In this document: piece by piece, positions 6,449-7,178 of the stretch
Layout: each line of letters begins with the position of its first letter
Position numbering within the stretch: the stretch's first letter is position 1
DNA from: Bacteroidales bacterium UBA1237
Lineage (GTDB): Bacteria > Bacteroidota > Bacteroidia > Bacteroidales > UBA932
Direction of reading: 5' to 3'
DNA: 7,178 nucleotides
NCBI GenBank assembly: GCA_002308935.1
Contig: DBWN01000001.1
Coordinates: forward strand, 1-7,178
Made by a program: the position numbers and the translations under genes
Notes under the pieces: model-generated
Database searches by the model: none
The model's input: the letters and a program-made list of their open reading frames with translations, nothing else
Told to the model about the DNA's origin: nothing

Positions 6449-7120
6449 ATGAAGGAATACACTGTACTTTACATACACGGGATGGGAGGAGGAGGCGACA
6501 GCCGGATCCCTTCCATTCTTAACGAACACATAGGCGAAGCTCTCCGCTCAGAGGGAATCGAAGGCGTGAGAATAAGAGTTGTAGTGAGGACGTACAGTTT
6601 CGATCCGGAGGTCGCCGTGAAGGCGATCCGTTCATGGGCGGATGAACTTTCCCCGGACCTTGTCATCGGCGAATCTCTCGGAGCGATACAGGCAATACGC
6701 CTCAAAGGATATCCCCACCTCCTGGTCTCCCCTTCTCTTGGAGCTCCGGCTCGTCTCGGACTGCTTTCAGTCCTCTCCGTGATACCTGGTGTGACTTCCC
6801 TTCTGGACAGGATATACAAACCAAAGGATGGAGACAGGCAGAAACTTCATTTCACTCACGACATCCTCAAGAAATACCCTGACCACGGAAGAGCCGCTCT
6901 GGAGAACTCTCCCAGAAACGGGAGCAAGGACAGCTTCTATGCATTCTTCGGAGACATGGACCACTACAGGAAGAGCGGTGTGGTCAGCATAAAGGCATAC
7001 AGGAAATATTTCGGGGAAACCTACAAGATATACCACGGGACCCACTTCATGGAGGAAGAGTGGATCCTTTCGCTTCTTATTCCGAAGATATTCTCCGTTC
7101 TCGGAATCCTGAAAAAGTAG
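6449..7120 (+). CDS. Small alpha/beta hydrolase, YqiA-like putative esterase
   Basis: This 223-residue protein has the layout of a compact alpha/beta hydrolase. Near the N-terminus is a strand with the oxyanion-hole motif YIHGMGGGG (8-16). The nucleophile elbow GESLG has S76 as the probable catalytic serine. An acidic residue at D169 or D171 lies in FFGDMDHY, and H199 in HGTHFMEEE completes a plausible triad. The order and spacing resemble E. coli YqiA (193 residues, an esterase), though with clear differences, and the natural substrate is unknown. No signal peptide is present, so it should be cytoplasmic. The start at 6449 (MKEYTVLYIHG) is preferred over an in-frame ATG at 6341, which overlaps the aminotransferase gene and would put the intergenic hairpin inside the protein. 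The gene lies 67 bp after the aminotransferase and is probably expressed by read-through or from an unseen promoter. Its TAG stop lies inside the hairpin of the convergent terminator. Confidence 0.85.
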   Translation: MKEYTVLYIHGMGGGGDSRIPSILNEHIGEALRSEGIEGVRIRVVVRTYSFDPEVAVKAIRSWADELSPDLVIGESLGAIQAIRLKGYPHLLVSPSLGAPARLGLLSVLSVIPGVTSLLDRIYKPKDGDRQKLHFTHDILKKYPDHGRAALENSPRNGSKDSFYAFFGDMDHYRKSGVVSIKAYRKYFGETYKIYHGTHFMEEEWILSLLIPKIFSVLGILKK

Positions 7121-7134
7121 GGAAATAAGCCCTA
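7111..7134 (-). terminator. Terminator of a convergent gene entering from the right
   Basis: Reading the minus strand, TAGGG (7134-7130), a 7-nt loop and CCCTA (7122-7118) are followed by CTTTTTC (7117-7111), a hairpin with a U-tract. The plus-strand reading has an A-run before the stem and no U-tract after it, so the signal points to a minus-strand transcript. It overlaps the hydrolase stop codon (7118-7120) and begins directly after the stop of the edge gene. Confidence 0.6.
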
Positions 7135-7178
7135 TCAAAGATTGATGGACAGAGACTTGGAGCGGTACTTCTGAAGTA
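7135..7178 (-). CDS. C-terminal end of an unidentified convergent gene (cut by window edge)
   Basis: On the minus strand the frame ending in TGA at 7137-7135 is open to the window edge and reads LQKYRSKSLSINL before the stop. A terminator-like hairpin with a U-tract begins immediately after this stop, which is the main reason to believe the frame is coding. Only 13 codons are visible, so no family can be named. Confidence 0.45.
   Translation of the reverse strand, partial: LQKYRSKSLSINL

Noticed and set aside
7145..7174. Nine-codon plus-strand frame (MDRDLERYF) at the right edge
   Set aside because: It is too short to support as a gene and is antisense to the more credible end of a convergent minus-strand gene.
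1..7178. Search for mobile elements, CRISPR arrays, tRNA or rRNA genes, riboswitches and defence genes
   Set aside because: Reading both strands showed no transposase or integrase motifs, no regularly spaced repeats, no tRNA-like cloverleaf and no known defence domains. Nearly all DNA is accounted for by housekeeping-type genes and short gaps.

Overview
The window reads as ordinary chromosomal DNA from a member of the Bacteroidota, most likely a gut- or rumen-type Bacteroidales. The evidence is a type III glutamine synthetase (GlnN), Bacteroidota-type promoters (TTTG, 19-nt spacer, TAnnTTTG), A-rich leaders without a clear Shine-Dalgarno in front of the starts, a Cys-anchored lipoprotein, and an aminotransferase with the active-site sequence SVSKRYNLCGVRVG. 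Base composition is moderately GC-rich by eye. Species-level assignment is not possible from this sequence.

Layout: (1) positions 1-2678, minus strand, hold a three-gene cluster read right to left. It comprises an orphan lipoprotein, a DEDDy 3'-5' exonuclease overlapping it by 11 bp, and after 77 bp the N-terminal part of an RlmI-type 23S rRNA cytosine methyltransferase cut by the window edge. A near-perfect promoter (2714-2744) starts the cluster. (2) Positions 2764-2793 hold a minus-strand terminator, and 2825-5002 hold glnN on the minus strand. (3) Positions 5003-5178 are a divergent control region with back-to-back promoter candidates and two overlapping palindromes. (4) Positions 5179-6381, plus strand, encode a PLP-dependent class I/II aminotransferase, followed by a strong hairpin. 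(5) Positions 6449-7120, plus strand, encode a small YqiA-like alpha/beta hydrolase. (6) At the right edge, a minus-strand terminator and 13 codons indicate the tail of a convergent gene that is otherwise outside the window.

Gene cooperation: GlnN makes glutamine from glutamate and ammonia, and the divergent aminotransferase moves amino groups between amino and keto acids, so the central pair fits nitrogen assimilation with possibly shared control. The left cluster joins an RNase D-like nuclease to an rRNA methyltransferase, which suggests RNA processing, with a lipoprotein of unknown role in front.

I found no mobile element, CRISPR array, tRNA, rRNA, toxin-antitoxin or defence locus, and nothing that amounts to a new biological system. 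The points most worth a second look are the orphan lipoprotein, the lysine-rich tail on the exonuclease and the glnN/aminotransferase control region.
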